64,000 bases of DNA from Amphibalanus amphitrite (GCF_019059575.1 NW_024882889.1:1-64000), one strand, 5' to 3'; positions 25,041 to 39,151 are shown, numbered from the stretch's first letter. Numbers and translations: made by a program. The notes: a model not told the origin generated them from the letters alone.

Positions 25041-25868
25041 TATTCAGGTGCACATACGAGTCTCCGACGCACCGAGGAAGTTCTGCACCCATATAACTGC
25101 CGCACGTCTCTGATTGATAAGTATGTGACTGAGCTTGGCAAACATGCTATCATGTTGTCATCCTCGTCAATATCATCGTAGGTGTATTTTATCAAGCAAA
25201 ACATAACCGATGCAATGAAGAAAGTAACACCAACTGAAAAACTGCCAAACAGCACAAAGTAATTGCAAAAAGAAAATGTATGTCATCATAGGCGCATCGT
25301 GACCAGCGCATTTCACAGTGATCAACACAAGCACTGCAGCAAACACGCTTCTCAACTAATCAACAGACGGCTCGGCATAAACCCCACGCGCATCAACCGT
25401 GAGACAACGTCTTTGGCACCGCCTGAAATCAACAGAACCGCGTTCCCTTTGCATAGTCGTCGTGATGAGCGGCAACACCCCTTTGTGCGGCGCCCGTGGC
25501 AAAAAGTGTTGTCCCTTCTCTCACAGCCATCCGGATGACTTGCGACTTTGCGCTGCTGCGTCTTGTCGTTTGGTACTGGGTCTTCAATTGGTAGATGGAG
25601 GTAGGGTCGCACTGGAATGGGCTCGGAATGATGCCGGAATGGCCGTGGAGTGCATGCCGTAATATGGTATAGGGGTGGATCAGTGGAACAAGAACCAGCC
25701 CGATGTTCTCGTTATTCGAGTCAGCAGCAAAGAGAACCTTCTTTTTTATTCGAACAAACTGCAGAAACGGCTTCCCGTTGCATGCAAGCCAGCTACAAAG
25801 GGTTCTTCCTGTTTTATTCGAGTCAACCGAACTAAAGAGAGTCGTCTCTTCTGTTACATTTGAGCCAC
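25041..25868. other. Unassigned stretch before the minisatellite
   Basis: No gene is supported. TTTTATTCGA(A/G) occurs twice near 25745 and 25812. Confidence 0.35.
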
Positions 25869-26083
25869 CTGTAGAATACCTCCTGTTGCAGTCATCTGCA
25901 ATGTACCTCCCGCTGCAGCCTGCCCAGCTGTCAGGTACCAGGTACCTCCCTCTGCCTCCTGCCCAGCTGCATTGGGTACCTTCCGTTGCAGCCTATTCCA
26001 GCTGCAGAGAACACCTCCCGTTGCAGCCCGTCCCAGCTGCAGGGAGTACTCTCCCGTTGCAGCCTGCCCAGCTGCAGGGAGCG
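25869..26083. repeat. About six-copy minisatellite with CAGCTG core
   Basis: About six degenerate units of 30-35 bases built on CTCCCGTTGCAGCC(T)GCCCAGCTGCAGGGAGTA. Each holds a CCCAGCTGCA core and many a GGTACC step. One + frame is open throughout (25703-26293) and gives Cys/Ala/Pro-rich repeats. I read that as a by-product of a unit length divisible by three in places, not as a gene. Confidence 0.8.
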
Positions 26084-29000
26084 ATGACGCGGCATCGGCG
26101 CACCTCACCTTTGCTGACCACAGCACCACCGGCGATCTGCCGCGTGCCTCGGCGGGGGCGGGGTCGACTTAGTGCACCGCCCCCGGTCACGGCATGTTTG
26201 CAAGGTGGATTGAGGCGCCGTGCAACGCGCAGAGCAAGACGGACGTGGCAGGGGGATGGGGCTGCAGGTGAGATTGGATTCCGCCGGGATTAGGATTGTT
26301 TGGCGATGGAAGTGCAGGTGGATTGGGTTCGTTTTGCAGGTGGCTTGGGTTATCACTGATATGAACTATCTTCAATCGCTTTGTTTTGTGACTTATGATT
26401 GTAGGTATGCATTTTACATACGGCTTTTTGACAGTATTCGAGAATCGAGAAGCCTTTCCGCTTTATCGGTGGCTTTCACAATCTGACAATATGATGCATC
26501 TTGAAGTTGAGCGTCTTACAAGGCCCATCATTTGCGACAGAGCGGCTGATTATTAGAAATCGACCACAACACCCAAATACGGTTCAATCGGAAACCATTT
26601 CTCTCAGAATGTTGGGCGGTGCTGACTCCAGGCTTGCTCGGTATTGGGCTGCGGGGGAGTGTCTTCCGTACTCGTCATGATCGTTTGATGACTTTTGTTG
26701 GCTTTTTGTTGGCGTGCCACGCGTAGGCTGAGGGCGTGACTTCAATGTCTGTCATCGGGCATCGATTTTTGCGACAACTCCCGCTGCATTTGGTCGAGAC
26801 AGTGAGCGAACAGGTGGTGTGCTTTTATCGTTTTGAGAGGGAAGGATACTAGCTGTCACGGCCGTGGATTGAGTGCATTTTCTCTCGGCTGTCGCGCTTG
26901 ATTCCGTGCTGTTATGAGAACTGACAGCAGTGGTGACCAGAGTGCATTTCTTTTCAATTTGCATTATGACATCTCTGCTGCATCATGCCCCTGATCAGTC
27001 CGCCCCCGACTAAATTGACGACGGTTGCCAGGATTCGTTGAAGTCTGACGTCACTATACCCCTTGTTACGTCACCTACATCATCTCACAGTGACGCGGTG
27101 ATTCCGCTAGTGACGCGGTGATTCCATTTGACCGGAGTGCCGCCTGACTCGAGGTCGGTCGGCTGGCTACCCGTCCTGGAATTTCCTGACGATGACATGG
27201 TCAGAAGGTGCGATGACTGGTCAGAAGGTGCGCGCAACCGGAGGCCGCACCTCCGCTCATTTCCTCTGATGACTACGCCTTCATACCTGCCTGCTTCAAT
27301 CGCTTAGTCTAGTCAGTTTGGAAAGTTCCTTGGTTATTTTCACGCATCCTTACTGTGTAGTGTGTAGCCATATTACGGCGTAGCTTTCATATGCGCGTTG
27401 CGTGCTCACGCGTCGCTGTGGCTGGTCTTCCCGCATTCCTGTCACGTGGCAGCTCCCTAGTGGCTCTGTGGTGACTGTGCCTGTGCCAGTGACTGTGCCT
27501 GTCCGCTGCAGACTTTTTGTGCGAATGGCGCAGCTCTTCCGTGTCTCTGTGACACCCCTGTCGCGTCTCGATGGCCCAGGTGGGCCTCCCTTGGTGCAGC
27601 CTTGCCGTGTGTGTCGGACTGTTTGGTGCCAGGTGCGCCGTCGGTAAGTGTAGCCTGCGGCCTGTCGTCGCGCGGACGGGGCGGAGTGCGGGCTCCGCCC
27701 GGCAGCGCTCCGCCCGGCACTGTCTGCCGATATTGTGTCCCCGGGGGCTGCACGCCTACGTTTGTCTGCCGCTGCACCTACCTGGCTGGACCCGCCCTCG
27801 CTGCTAGGCTCGGTCAGGGTCTGCGGGGCTTAAGCTGTGCTGAGGACCGGTTAGTTAGGAGTGGCGTGGTGCAAGCATGTCTGATGTCATTACATAGCCA
27901 CCGGCGACCGTGCTGAGAATGGTGACGGCAGTTCGTCGTTTGCTCTGCCTGAACTGTCCGGCCCTCCCACCGTGCGTTTGTGTCATAGGCCACCTATCGC
28001 CGACTGGCGGCGGCTGTCAGTTTCAGCCGTCCGCTCAGAGATGGCGCTAGCTGTACCTGCTCCGCCGGTCCGCCGCCCTGCCTCCACCGCCCGCGTCTGC
28101 AGCGTGCAGAGGGGACCCTGGGAGGCTGACGGGCGGCGCTGCAGCCCCTTTACGGCCTGGTTGATGGCTCTGCTGGCGACGGGAGATGTCTGGAGACGTG
28201 CAAGGCACGACCCAGCTACGCCCCTCCCCGCCGAGACCGCCATTTTAGACGTGCTCGACGCCCCGGTGGTGGTACGCCCCTCCTGGCTGCCGGGCCGCGG
28301 TTACAGCCGCCGTATGCCCCCTGACTCGGCTACGTTACCCCTCTTGAGGCGGTGTATGACTGCTAGGTGACTGGGGACGGGAGGCTGATGAAACGGGGGT
28401 GAGAGGTTGTTGGGACGGGAGTGGGACGGTAGGGCTGAAGGACTCGCTCAGCCTTTTTTGTACTTTGGAGCGGTACCGAATGAGGAATGTCTACGAAGTG
28501 GGTCAGGGATGAACCGGCTCGGCGGAATGCCGGTTGTCGATTCCTCGCTAAATCCGCAGAAATGCGTCTGGTTCTCCTTACGACTTAGATACATCGCTAG
28601 AATACCAGGGACGCTTTGCGGAGTGGGTTAGTTTGCTGAAAATACCAGCCGGCTATAACAAGCATTCATCGGATCAACAGTATGTCGGTACACGTCTGGC
28701 CTTGTTTCTCTTGGGTTTAATGATATCATCGGCATTGTGCTGTAGATCAATGGTCGCACCAAAAGCGGTGTCATTGGGTGGTGGGGCAAGTTTTGCACGG
28801 GGCCTTTTTGCACGCGACTGCTTGAATGAACGTGGGAGGGGTGTCGTGGGCTGACCAATTGTATGCTAACAGCTGCGCGGTGACATCACCTGTCGGTCTC
28901 CCGTCGGTGGTCGTGAACAGAGTCGCTTACCTTGCAGGGTCTCTGATGGCAGCTCAATCGAAATGTCATTTTATCTCCATGAATGGACGGTAACTGTATC

Positions 29001-31153
29001 TGTTCAAGCCCTCAGGTGGGGTATATTTGGGGAAAGATATCGCTGTACCATGCCATGTCATTTGAAGCGCTAACATTTCCTAGGCATCTGTAAAACAGTT
29101 GCTATAAACCCCCGGTACAGCTGGGTCCCGGCTGTAACGCTCTCGCCCGGGCGATGTGCTCTTCGAGCTATCGATGACATCAACTCTTCTATTGCTACTC
29201 CAACTTAACAACGCTTACCTGATGCAGTTGTGCGTCGTTTTTGTTTGCTGCGCGATCGCGTCACTTTCGTCACAGCCGCGTCATCTCTGAACAGCGCCGC
29301 GTCATCGGTGGCGATCGAGCGACATCGAGCGGCGCTCGGCGCGCCACAATCGGCTCAAAATAAGTAATGGAGAACCTCATTCTGTGCAGCCAGTTGCCGG
29401 ATGCGATATATTGCCGCCGTATTTGACGGCAGTCGTCCATAGGCCGTGCGACGTCCGTCAAATATTGGACGCGCTGCCCAGTCGCCGTAGAGCGCTCGGT
29501 AATTTTCGGGATTTGACGCCAGGGTCGTGCCGCCGGGGCGGGGGCGGGGGCGGGCGCTCTGTCGTGCCGAACGGTGAGATCATCGATGATTTCCATATGG
29601 GCTGCGCCGCTGCACTGGTCCGGATTCGGCCGAGCCCCTCGTCATGGCTGATTGATGGCCAACCGGGCGTGTGTGGAGGCTCCCAGGCGAGATTTTATCA
29701 GGCCTGCTGCTTGAGGATTTTAGTCCGCTAATTCCGCCTGTAATATCTGTGAAAGAGTTTTGAAATGCTAATCAAAGTATGTTATTGAGTTTAATATGGT
29801 ATACTAATTAACTGCTATCTACATCCCGCCGCAATGTTTTTACGAATTGTTTTGTCTCAGTTTGTCTCGATTCACATAGCAATGGAACATTTGCGGTACC
29901 TACCTAAAAAAGAAACCTTTATCTTAAAAAAAAAAACATTTACCTACTGACAGGGCTATACTGTCTGCGCCAGTATCGTCACCAGCACATCATCCCTTCG
30001 GCCTTCACTGCGCCGCGCCGCGCCATGTGCCGCACTGCGCCAGGATGGCCGTCGGCGCGGCTATTCGCGCCACCGATGCCGCCATATGTCCGCCAGGCTT
30101 CCTTCAGCGCGCGAGTGATGTGGCCAATCGGGGTCGAGCGCACATCGGCCCTGATTCCGGCCATAAACGCCGCATTCATCACACCAGCCCGAGCCGTCCT
30201 CCCCTGCCGCCCGGCCCCAGCCTGGTCCCATGGGACCCCGACCGAACGACCCGCCCACCCCACCCCAACCCAGCCACCGGCCGCCCGCTGCTCCGGTCGT
30301 CCCTGGTCCCATTTCGGTAATGTCCCGCTTCGTCTCTGTGGATTTCCAGACGCCACTGGCCCTCAGGTGGTCTGAATATCGTCCGGCGATGCGTGACTCG
30401 GACAGTCGTGCTCCAGGTGGTTGATTTTTTTAGGGATGCGTGGTTGGGACGGTCGAGGTCCGTCCGTCCCTGAATTGGTGTCAGACCGAACACGGCAATG
30501 AGGGGAGGGAACTCAGACCTAGGCCGACCCTGTTTTCAAACACCTACCAGAGTCCGCACCCGAGCTTGAATTTGTGATCTTCGTTTATGATTTCTCGAAA
30601 TAAGGACGATCATTGGGTGCGCATTGGACCGACGAGGCTCGTTGTTGCCCTCGTGGTCTAGACTAACAGGTTTGCCACGGCTTCATCAAATTTGGATGCA
30701 TTCTGGGTAGATATTACTTGGCCATTAGGTCCCATGTTCACTGTTCAATATTCATCGTCGAGCCGGTCTAGCGCTTATTTTCGGATAATGGTATCGCTCC
30801 CAGCTCATGGATTATGTTTACCGTCTTGGGAAACTCTTGAATATTTACACAGTCGAACGTTCAGGATACAGTTTCGGTGGCTGACGGCAGGTTTAGCTTC
30901 GCTCAGGCTTTTATTACTGGGTCCCTAGGAATACCTCTTGTGTGGCTCGCACAGACTCTTGGTTAATTGAGCGCACTATTGTCTAGCGATTGCTATCGAT
31001 TTGCCTTATTTCCTCTCATGTACCTATTCAAGTAATTGAGCAATAATATGAAATGCTTATCTTACTCTTGGATTTATGTGTATATGTTGTACTCTATCCT
31101 ATTACCACAATGCAGGACAGCATCCACCCTTCGGTCTCTGTCTCGGTGGTCCA
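26084..31153. other. Long gene-less stretch, patchy CG-rich blocks
   Basis: No exon, RNA gene or complete repeat was identified in about 5 kb. CG-rich blocks at about 27400-28400, 29260-29560 and 29990-30320 give overlapping frames on both strands without recognisable domains. A candidate donor, GTCG|GTAAGTG, at about 27645 follows the first block. This could be a non-coding first exon, but nothing supports transcription. Confidence 0.35.
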
Positions 31154-31310
31154 TTCAGTCTGCCCGTGCCGTCCCGTTTATCCCATGTCATCCCGTTCAG
31201 TCTGCCCGTCCCATCCCGTTTATCCCATGTCATCCCGTTCAGTCTGCCCGTGCCATCCCGTTTATCCCATTCATCCCGTTCAGTCCGTGTCATCCCGTTC
31301 GGCCCGGTGT
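31154..31310. repeat. 42-bp minisatellite, 3-4 units
   Basis: Units start TTCAGTCTGCCCGT at 31154, 31196 and 31238, with a truncated one at 31279 (spacings 42, 42, 41). Each also contains CCCGTTTATCCCATGTCATCC. Frames through it translate to a Ser/Arg/Pro repeat. Confidence 0.92.
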
Positions 31311-32006
31311 GATCCGGTGCGATCCCCTGCGACGTCCGTCGGTCGTCGTCTCCGGCCCGGTGAGGGATCGTCGCCGCCGACGGGGGATCGTCGCCGCCGA
31401 CGGGGCTGGCGCTCGGCGGCCGGGAGGGGAGCGGTTCGTCTCACCTGTATCGACCGGGCCTGCAGGGAGGCCACCCGACTCCGGTCCGAGTCTCCGGAGC
31501 GGAGGGGCGGACTCGGGCGGCACAGGAGTGCTAAAGGACGGGAAGAAGCTGCGTCTATGGTCATTGGTCACCAGAGCTGGGAGTGCTAATAGCGTGCACA
31601 TAAACGTGATGGAATGGCTATTGATTAACTGGAAAAAAAACATGGGTGACTGAAGAGTGAAAATGAAACAATTCTGTCATTGTTTAGGGGAAAATAATTG
31701 GCGCGGGGTTGTGATGCTGTAAATTGTTGTCCTTGTGTTTTCTCCACGTATGCCTCCTCAAGCACTCCTACTCACGATATCCTTCAAGGTCAATCTTTTA
31801 TTGCGTCTACTCTCCTAAGACCCTGCTCCTATTTTACCCTGCCCCTTTCTTTCTTGAGCTCATCCCTCCCATTCCTGGTAAGTCACAGCTCGTCGTCCTG
31901 GTATGGCGATTTTGATGTGTCTGGCGGCCAGACCTAACAACGGTGTTATTTTTTGTTATCTCATATACACCAAGAATGTTATATACTTTGTATGCGCAAT
32001 ACTGAT
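31311..32006. other. Unassigned stretch
   Basis: CG-rich to about 31560, then AT-rich. No supported feature. Confidence 0.35.
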
Positions 32007-32657
32007 TACGGAGCGAGCGAAGCGAGCGTAGTCTTTCCTTAGATTAACGGAAATTTCTGAGCATGAGCGGCCGGCCGTGCGGACGCTTTTGCGAGGCTTA
32101 TATCTCAGCAACCACTTGACCGATTTACACGCGGTAATTTTTGTAGGGTAGCTTCATTCCTTCTACCAAGTATTGGACTATTCCCGATGCATGTGGGTGA
32201 CCCCTTATGCACGTGCCACGTGCAAAACGAAGAGGTGTCAGTTTTGTAATTGTTGCAATATCTCGGTAACTACTTGGCCGATTGCGCTGAAAGTTGGCAT
32301 GTAGGTAGGCACCCACTAGGCACTGCATATCCATGTGCCAGAGTTGGGGTGCTGCTGCACGTGCGCACGTGCAGGGGTCGTCTCCAGATCTCGAGAACGG
32401 CTGGACCGATGGCGCTCAAATTTGGTAAACGGTTAGGGACCAGTTAGTAGGGTGCCGTGCACAAGTCAGTTGGGACCCTTTCTGCACGTGCGCACGTGCA
32501 GGGTGCCGCTCCCAGATCTCGAGAACGGCTGGGCCGATTGTGCTCAAATTTGGCACATCGCTAGAGACGGGTTAGTAGGGTGCCGTGCACAAGTCAGTTG
32601 GAGGTACCCCCTCGAAATTTCGCACGTGCAAGGCCCACCCTCTCGCTCGCTCCGTTA
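32007..32657. mobile_element. GAGCGAGC-ended element with ~128-bp internal repeats
   Basis: The left end is TACGGAGCGAGCGAAGCGAG (32007). The right end on minus is TAACGGAGCGAGCGAG (ending 32657), giving short inverted ends. The interior has four units that start ATCTC(G/A)(G/A)(G/T/C)AAC..CT(T/G)G(A/G)CCGAT at about 32102, 32260, 32388 and 32516 (spacings about 158, 128, 128). Each unit ends in GCACGTGC palindromes. It has no coding capacity. Elements combining GAGCGAGC ends with tandem ATCTCGAGAACGGCT units look like a non-autonomous DNA transposon or Helitron-associated satellite; the class is undecided. Confidence 0.65.
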
Positions 32658-32743
32658 GTCGCCCCAAAAGGCGTTATACTGGTATCAATTGCTGATAATG
32701 ATGAAATGTCCGCTTCCTTCTCTCTCACACCTGGCCTCCCGTC

Positions 32744-33224
32744 TGTCCGTCCGTCCGTCCGTCTGTCGGTCTGTCTGCCCCAGTCCCAGTCCCTGTCCCA
32801 GTCCCAGTCCCAGTCCCAGTCCCAGTCCCAGTCCCAGTCCCAGTCCCAGTCCCTGTCCCAGTCCCAGTATCAGTCCCAGTCCCAGTCCCAGTCCCTGTCC
32901 CAGCCCCAGTCCCTGTCCCAGTATCAGTCCATGTCCCAGTCCATGTCCCAGTCCCAGTCCCTGTCCCAGTCCCAGTCCCAGTCCCAGTCCCAGTCCCTGT
33001 CCCAGTCCCTGTCCCAGTCCCAGTCTCAGTCCCTGTCCCTGTCCCAGTCCCTGTCCCAGTCCCAGTCCTCCCAGTCCCCATGTCGCTGTCCCAGTCCCTG
33101 TCCCAGTCCCAGTCCCTGTCCCTGTCACAGTCCCTGTCACAGTCCCTGTCCCAGTCCCAGTCCCAGTTCCAGTCCCAGTTCCAGTCCCAGTCCCAGTCCC
33201 CATGTCCCAGTCCCTGTCCCAGTC
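32744..33224. repeat. CCCAGT hexanucleotide array
   Basis: Nearly uninterrupted CCCAGT / CCCTGT hexamers from about 32778, after a short GTCC run at 32744-32772. CATGTC and TATCAG variants are interspersed. The long frames on both strands (Ser-Gln, Pro-Ser, Gly-Thr, Gly-Leu repeats) are simple consequences of a 6-base unit and are not genes. Confidence 0.95.
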
Positions 33225-33350
33225 GCTATTCGTCCGTCCGATCCGCGGGGTTACCGGTCGGTCACCAATGAGGCTGCGGTGTTTCATTGCAGCCAATCGC
33301 GGACCGGTGTGACGCTCCGGTGTCGGTATCGACATGTCGATCGATGACAC

Positions 33351-33690
33351 CTAATTGTAGAAATCCTGATCAATGGGAGAGATCCTGATCAATGGAATCT
33401 AATGGCAGATATCCTTATCTATGAGGGAGATTCTGATCACTGGCACCTGATGACAGGGATCCTAATGAATGAGGAAGATCCTTATCAATGAAGGAGATCC
33501 TTATCAATAACTTTTAATGACAGATAACCTAATCAATGGCACCCAATGGCAAATATCCCGATTAATGGCGTCCAGTGGGAGATATCCTGATCTGTGATAT
33601 TGGATGGAGAGATCACGATCAATGACATGGTGTTATTAATCCTGATCAATGAAAGATATAGGTAGGTATGTATTTATCAATGGCATCTAG
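33351..33690. repeat. Degenerate ATCCTGATCAATG tandem array
   Basis: At least a dozen variants of ATCC(T)GATCAATGG and GGAGAGATCCT recur through 340 bases, often joined by a (C/T)AATGGCAGAT spacer. Spacings fall mostly between 20 and 40 bases. The array is old: almost every unit differs. It adjoins the CCCAGT array with about 125 bases between. Confidence 0.75.
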
Positions 33691-36600
33691 TGGAAAATAC
33701 ATATTGAGATAATAATGCACTAACCAAGAGATCTCGATCATATCAATCAATACTGCCTAATCCGAGAACTCTTGAATCTGATTTGCCAAGACTTCTGTTG
33801 AAGTCAGTCATATCCGATAAAATGATGACAATCATTTATGAACGTCACGGAGTTTAGGAGCTGTTGACGCTATTGCTCCTTTTTTAGAATCGTTAGTTGC
33901 TTATCTTTGTTATTTTCGTAGGTTATTTATCCGGTATATAGACCGTAACGCTTCGTAATGCATATGCGATGCATCAGTTTACAAGCATAATATGCGAAAC
34001 GTGTTACCTCTTGGAAAAAGCCTCGAATGTAAACGTATTACCATTTCCATAAGGGGTCCATTAGAGCGTCCCAATCATACCTTATTTACGATGCGGCCGC
34101 CTCGATCTGTGTTATTGTTTACTGCCGGCCGTTTACCGCTGGTACATACATATGTGAGTACCCGGACGGGCGGCCGTACTCGTGTTTTATTAACGGACTG
34201 CGCCATGTTACGAGGGCTCCCCAGGGAGGGGAGGCGCGAAGTGCTGTCCTGCGCCCGACGTATGACCGAGTGGGCGCCGCCCGTATCGGTCACAGAACTG
34301 TTGCATATTTGACGCGCCGCATTGGTCGCCAGTGGCACAGCGAGGGGTGATGGACGCAATGCGTCAATATTATCGGGCTCAGTGGAATTGCGCTATTAAA
34401 TGTGGTCCGCGGTGTGTACGTTATTTTGCTTGGCGATCGAAGGATAGTGGTATTATTGTTTTATATCCTGGGATGTTCAATGTTCATAGTTACCCTGGAA
34501 AAGCTAAAATGGCGCTTATTGCCGTCGTTTTAAAATTACAATTTATGCGGAAGCATATAACGTTGTACCTACACGAGCTGATGGCTGATATTCTCTTCTG
34601 TGATGTTGTTCAAAGTAGGGACCCCTCAGTTCCAATTTTATTAGATTAATTTCCAGTCCTTGCTGCTGGGTCTGAATTAGCACTCTGGGGCTCCCGACTG
34701 ACAAACTAATGAGATAACAAGCCAGGCAGCAGACCGGAATACAAGCAAGCCTTAGGTGAGCGCCTGTGGCTAAATCCACTCGCGTCAATACCCTGACGCT
34801 GAGATAAGCTTCAGTGAGTCATTTTCGAGTCCACTCGCTGGTTTATGCTGCCAACGTTATGATGTGATTTTCTATATGATATTCTTACACCTGTTGTGCG
34901 ATTTTTACATCTAGCTTGACATCAGACTAGCATCGTCATCACAATTCACAAACAAAATGATCTCTCCCATCTTCCTGCTGTGAATCTTAGAAGCCAAGTT
35001 AGTCAACATAACTCGCCCAGGCCACCATATTCCGCTATCCTCTCGAACCACGCCTATCGCCTACCGCCCTGACGGTCCACCGTCCACCGCCCCCGCCCCC
35101 GCCTGCCTCCCACCGCCCACCGTCCACCTTCAACCACCCACATCCCACCACTGCACCGCCCACCGCCCACCGCCCTAGCCGCCCGGGTCTCCCAGAGATT
35201 GCACCTGTCTGCCGGACGGACGAGCCAGCCGCGTGCCTTGCAAGCCGAGCGGCTGTGGCGCGCGTGTCCCGAATGAGGCCCGTGACGCGTGCCGTGGCTG
35301 CCTCCGGACCGGACCAGCGCAATGTTAGTCGCGACGAGGGCTGTCGTGGTCGACGGGAGGGCTGGTGCGACCTGTGGGGAGAGGACGCCAGGTTGGAGTG
35401 ACTGTTGTGGGCTGCTCGAGGGACGGTCTAGATCATCGATATATGACATCATAACCTCAGCTCGAATACATACTATTAGCATTCATTTGGGTGTTTTTTC
35501 ATGTGCAGTTTCGGGTACAATTATAATTTTCGGTGCTTTTTGTAATTATATGTAAAGGCTGAGATGGTCTGGATCATTTTGCAATTCTGTGTAACGCTTT
35601 TATAGTTACATTCAGCAAAACACATTTCCGATAAATGAAAAACACTTTGCCCCGCGGTAGGATGCACGGAGTATATCTTTTCTAACCTTGTTTTTCGAAG
35701 CGAAGTGGACTCGAGAGTATCATTCCAGGCACACTCGCGCTGCGTTACGGACTATGTTTGGCCCGACGCGCGTATGTATACTTCAGGTAGTGTAGCTACC
35801 GTGTCGCAGACGCTAGCCGGCTCTGTAGCTCTGTATATTCGCAGCCCGTCTGTTTGTGCGCCGTGCGCGGGGTGCGTGTTTGTAACGCTAATTGGGACGT
35901 GCCAGGCGCTGCTTGTGTTGGCCGCCGGCCGCCGCTGCAGCTGGGGCGGCTCCCCGGTGGAGTTGCGCACCGGGAGCTCTCCTGTAACCCCCCCCCCCCT
36001 CCCTCCATCTCCACCGCCGTCTGTTGATCCGAGTTCTCCGCTGTTTATGTCCCGGACCGGGGAGGGGTCGTCGCCGCCGTGCTGTCGAGACCGACGCGAC
36101 GACAGCGCGCTCGCCGGCCGGTCTGTAAACCGACGATCCTCACCGGCGCGGAGAGACGCCGCCGCCAAAGGCGGCGCTCGCTCCGCGTATGTACCTGGAG
36201 CAAACTAATCCAAATACGAAAATACACAGACGGGTCATCTCCGGCTCCGGGACCGGCGCTCTGGGGCGGTGGCCGTGGCTGTGTGGTGTAATTATGAGCC
36301 GGCTGCTGGTCAAAGGCAGTAACAAGGCGCGCCGACCAAATATCACCGGCCTTATTGCGCTCGGTCATAGGGTGCGCTGCGGGCCGAATGGACCGCCGTG
36401 CAGTGGGGCGGGAGAGGACTGGGCTGCTGCGGTGTCACTGCTCTAGAGAGAAGGGATTTGGATAGTGAAGAAGTGAGAAGAGTTGGAGCCTTTCAATAGC
36501 CTGTCGGATAGGTCCAGAGTCTACTGAGAAAATGTTGTACGAGTATTGGCTCATTCGAAATCGGGTTCAAATAAATCTCTTATTTGAATGTCCAGCGAGA

Positions 36601-38256
36601 CGAAAGTTGAACTATTTTGCTTCAAGAATATGTTGTTAAAATGCATGTTTTCTTTGTTGCTGTGAAAAGGCGCAAGTTTGACGTAAAAATAGTTAATTTA
36701 AATATTTTGTTATGCATAAGCAAATAAGCAAGTAACATTTCGATATTGGTTCCTGGCTGGCCTCGTTTGTGCGTTCAAATAAACTAAATATTCTCCCTCC
36801 CGTATTGACAAATGGCGCGTGCTGCGTATGCCATTCATTTATCTATTTTCTCTCAGTCCGCCTGATCCCCAATCTCGAAGGTTATGAATCTCGAAATTGA
36901 GTGGCGACAGCTGTGCAAACTGGGTGCGTTATTTAGTTGCCATCGAGGACGAAGCCTCCAGTTGCCGCCACTGCTGGCAGGTGACGGCCGTAGTCGCTGT
37001 TCGATTCAGTTAGGTAGGGAGAGGATGGCTGGTTTCTCAGAAAAATAATAATTTATCAATCACAAATGTGTGCTAACCTCAGCTCACGTTTCATACATTC
37101 AATTCAATGTGTCATTTTTTTTTAGTTATTAGCTTGTTGATGCACGATAACACTGCCGGAATGTCAGTTCAGCGTCAAACTTACATTCCTTTCAATCAAA
37201 GTCCTAGAAAGTCGTACAGTTTTGATATTTCTTTTACGGAGCTCCACAGCCCTCTGCATCCCCTCTTTCTTGACTCTTTGCGACCCTTTCCAACCCTTTC
37301 CAACCCCTCCCGACCTCTCGGGCCCCTCTCACCTGCCCCTGGAGGTCGGTGCTGTGGCTGTATAGGTTGGTGGCGGTGCTGTGGCTGTATTTTCTCGGCG
37401 GCGAGGTGGGATGGATGGTCGGCCCGCTGTTATTAGTGGACCGGACGAGTGTTTTGGCTGACTAATGGAGCCCCTCCGACCGACCCGGCCCCCGCCGCGG
37501 CGGGGGCCGAGCGGCGGCCCCCGCCGCTCAAACATCCCAGACAGACAGCCAAATGGCGAATACCCTGACCCCGTCCTAAAGCTGGAATTGCCTACACCTT
37601 ACTACCTGCCGCAGCTGGAGGAGCAGCCAGAATCAGGTATAGACAGCGATAGATGACCGTTTAACTTTCTGAACAGTTTGTGGAATAACTTGTAAGTGGA
37701 TTTTCGAATGGTTCGACGAGGTAGTGTCTAGCGAGTACATAACCCATTCATGATAACCACTGGCCCGGCTCTTGTGACCATAACCCGTTTTGTGCGGCCG
37801 TCTACTCTGTGGCGCCGTACTTCGTGAGAGCGGAGCGGGCCTCGAGCAGAGAACGGACGTTTTTCGACGGTGTCTGTCATTAATCAGTTGAGATTGATGG
37901 CACGAGACACGGTTTGGTCCGTCTGATCATGAACTGGGACTATGGGATCTGTGTCGTGATGGGAGTGGGAGAAGTATCGACCATGGGACAGCTGGGCTGA
38001 TGTTTTTTAGTTAGTTCATAATTCGATCTGTTTCCCTGCGAGTTTGTGCAATGCAAATTGAAAATGATCCACAGACCACAATCCTACTCGTTCTTTTACC
38101 TTTGATACCCGTCTCGAAATGCCATATGGTCTGTATCTCTTGGTTCAGTAGGTACAGCACCGTGATGCGTGGAATGTTTATGCACGCGGTGTTTGATGTT
38201 TTTAGCTATACTTTTTTAAGAGGCGTCCAACCCAAAATGATCATGTTTCGCATAAC
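33691..38256. other. Long gene-less stretch
   Basis: No supported exon. It contains (CCCACCG)-like runs at 35065-35175 and a C run at 35989-35998. A weak exon-like frame, 37465-37641, ends in a phase-1 donor (see rejected items). Otherwise AT-rich. Confidence 0.35.
37487..37529. repeat. Two adjacent GC palindromes
   Basis: 37487-37508 is a perfect 22-base palindrome with centre GCCGCGGC. 37509-37529 is a second inverted repeat, GAGCGGCGG and CCGCCGCTC with a three-base loop. Together they could extrude as twin hairpins. Confidence 0.92.

Positions 38257-39151
<895 letters not shown>

Noticed and set aside
25703-26293. A 196-codon + frame over the 25869-26083 minisatellite, and other tandem arrays as CRISPR-like
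   Set aside because: The open frame is a by-product of the repeat unit. Units are adjacent and have no unique spacers of uniform length, so none is a CRISPR array; the window is eukaryotic.
32580-33350. Frames of 200-255 codons on both strands (Ser-Gln, Pro-Ser and Gly-Thr repeats)
   Set aside because: Caused by the CCCAGT hexamer array: a six-base unit leaves every frame open.
35054-35482. YIDD in a minus frame, suggestive of a reverse-transcriptase box
   Set aside because: Isolated tetrapeptide with none of the surrounding reverse-transcriptase motifs; chance.
37465-37656. Exon-like frame MEPLRPTRPPPRRG.. ending at TCAG|GTATAG
   Set aside because: The donor is phase 1, incompatible with the phase-0 PTB exon. 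The opening half is the twin palindrome in translation, and no acceptor or conserved peptide supports it.
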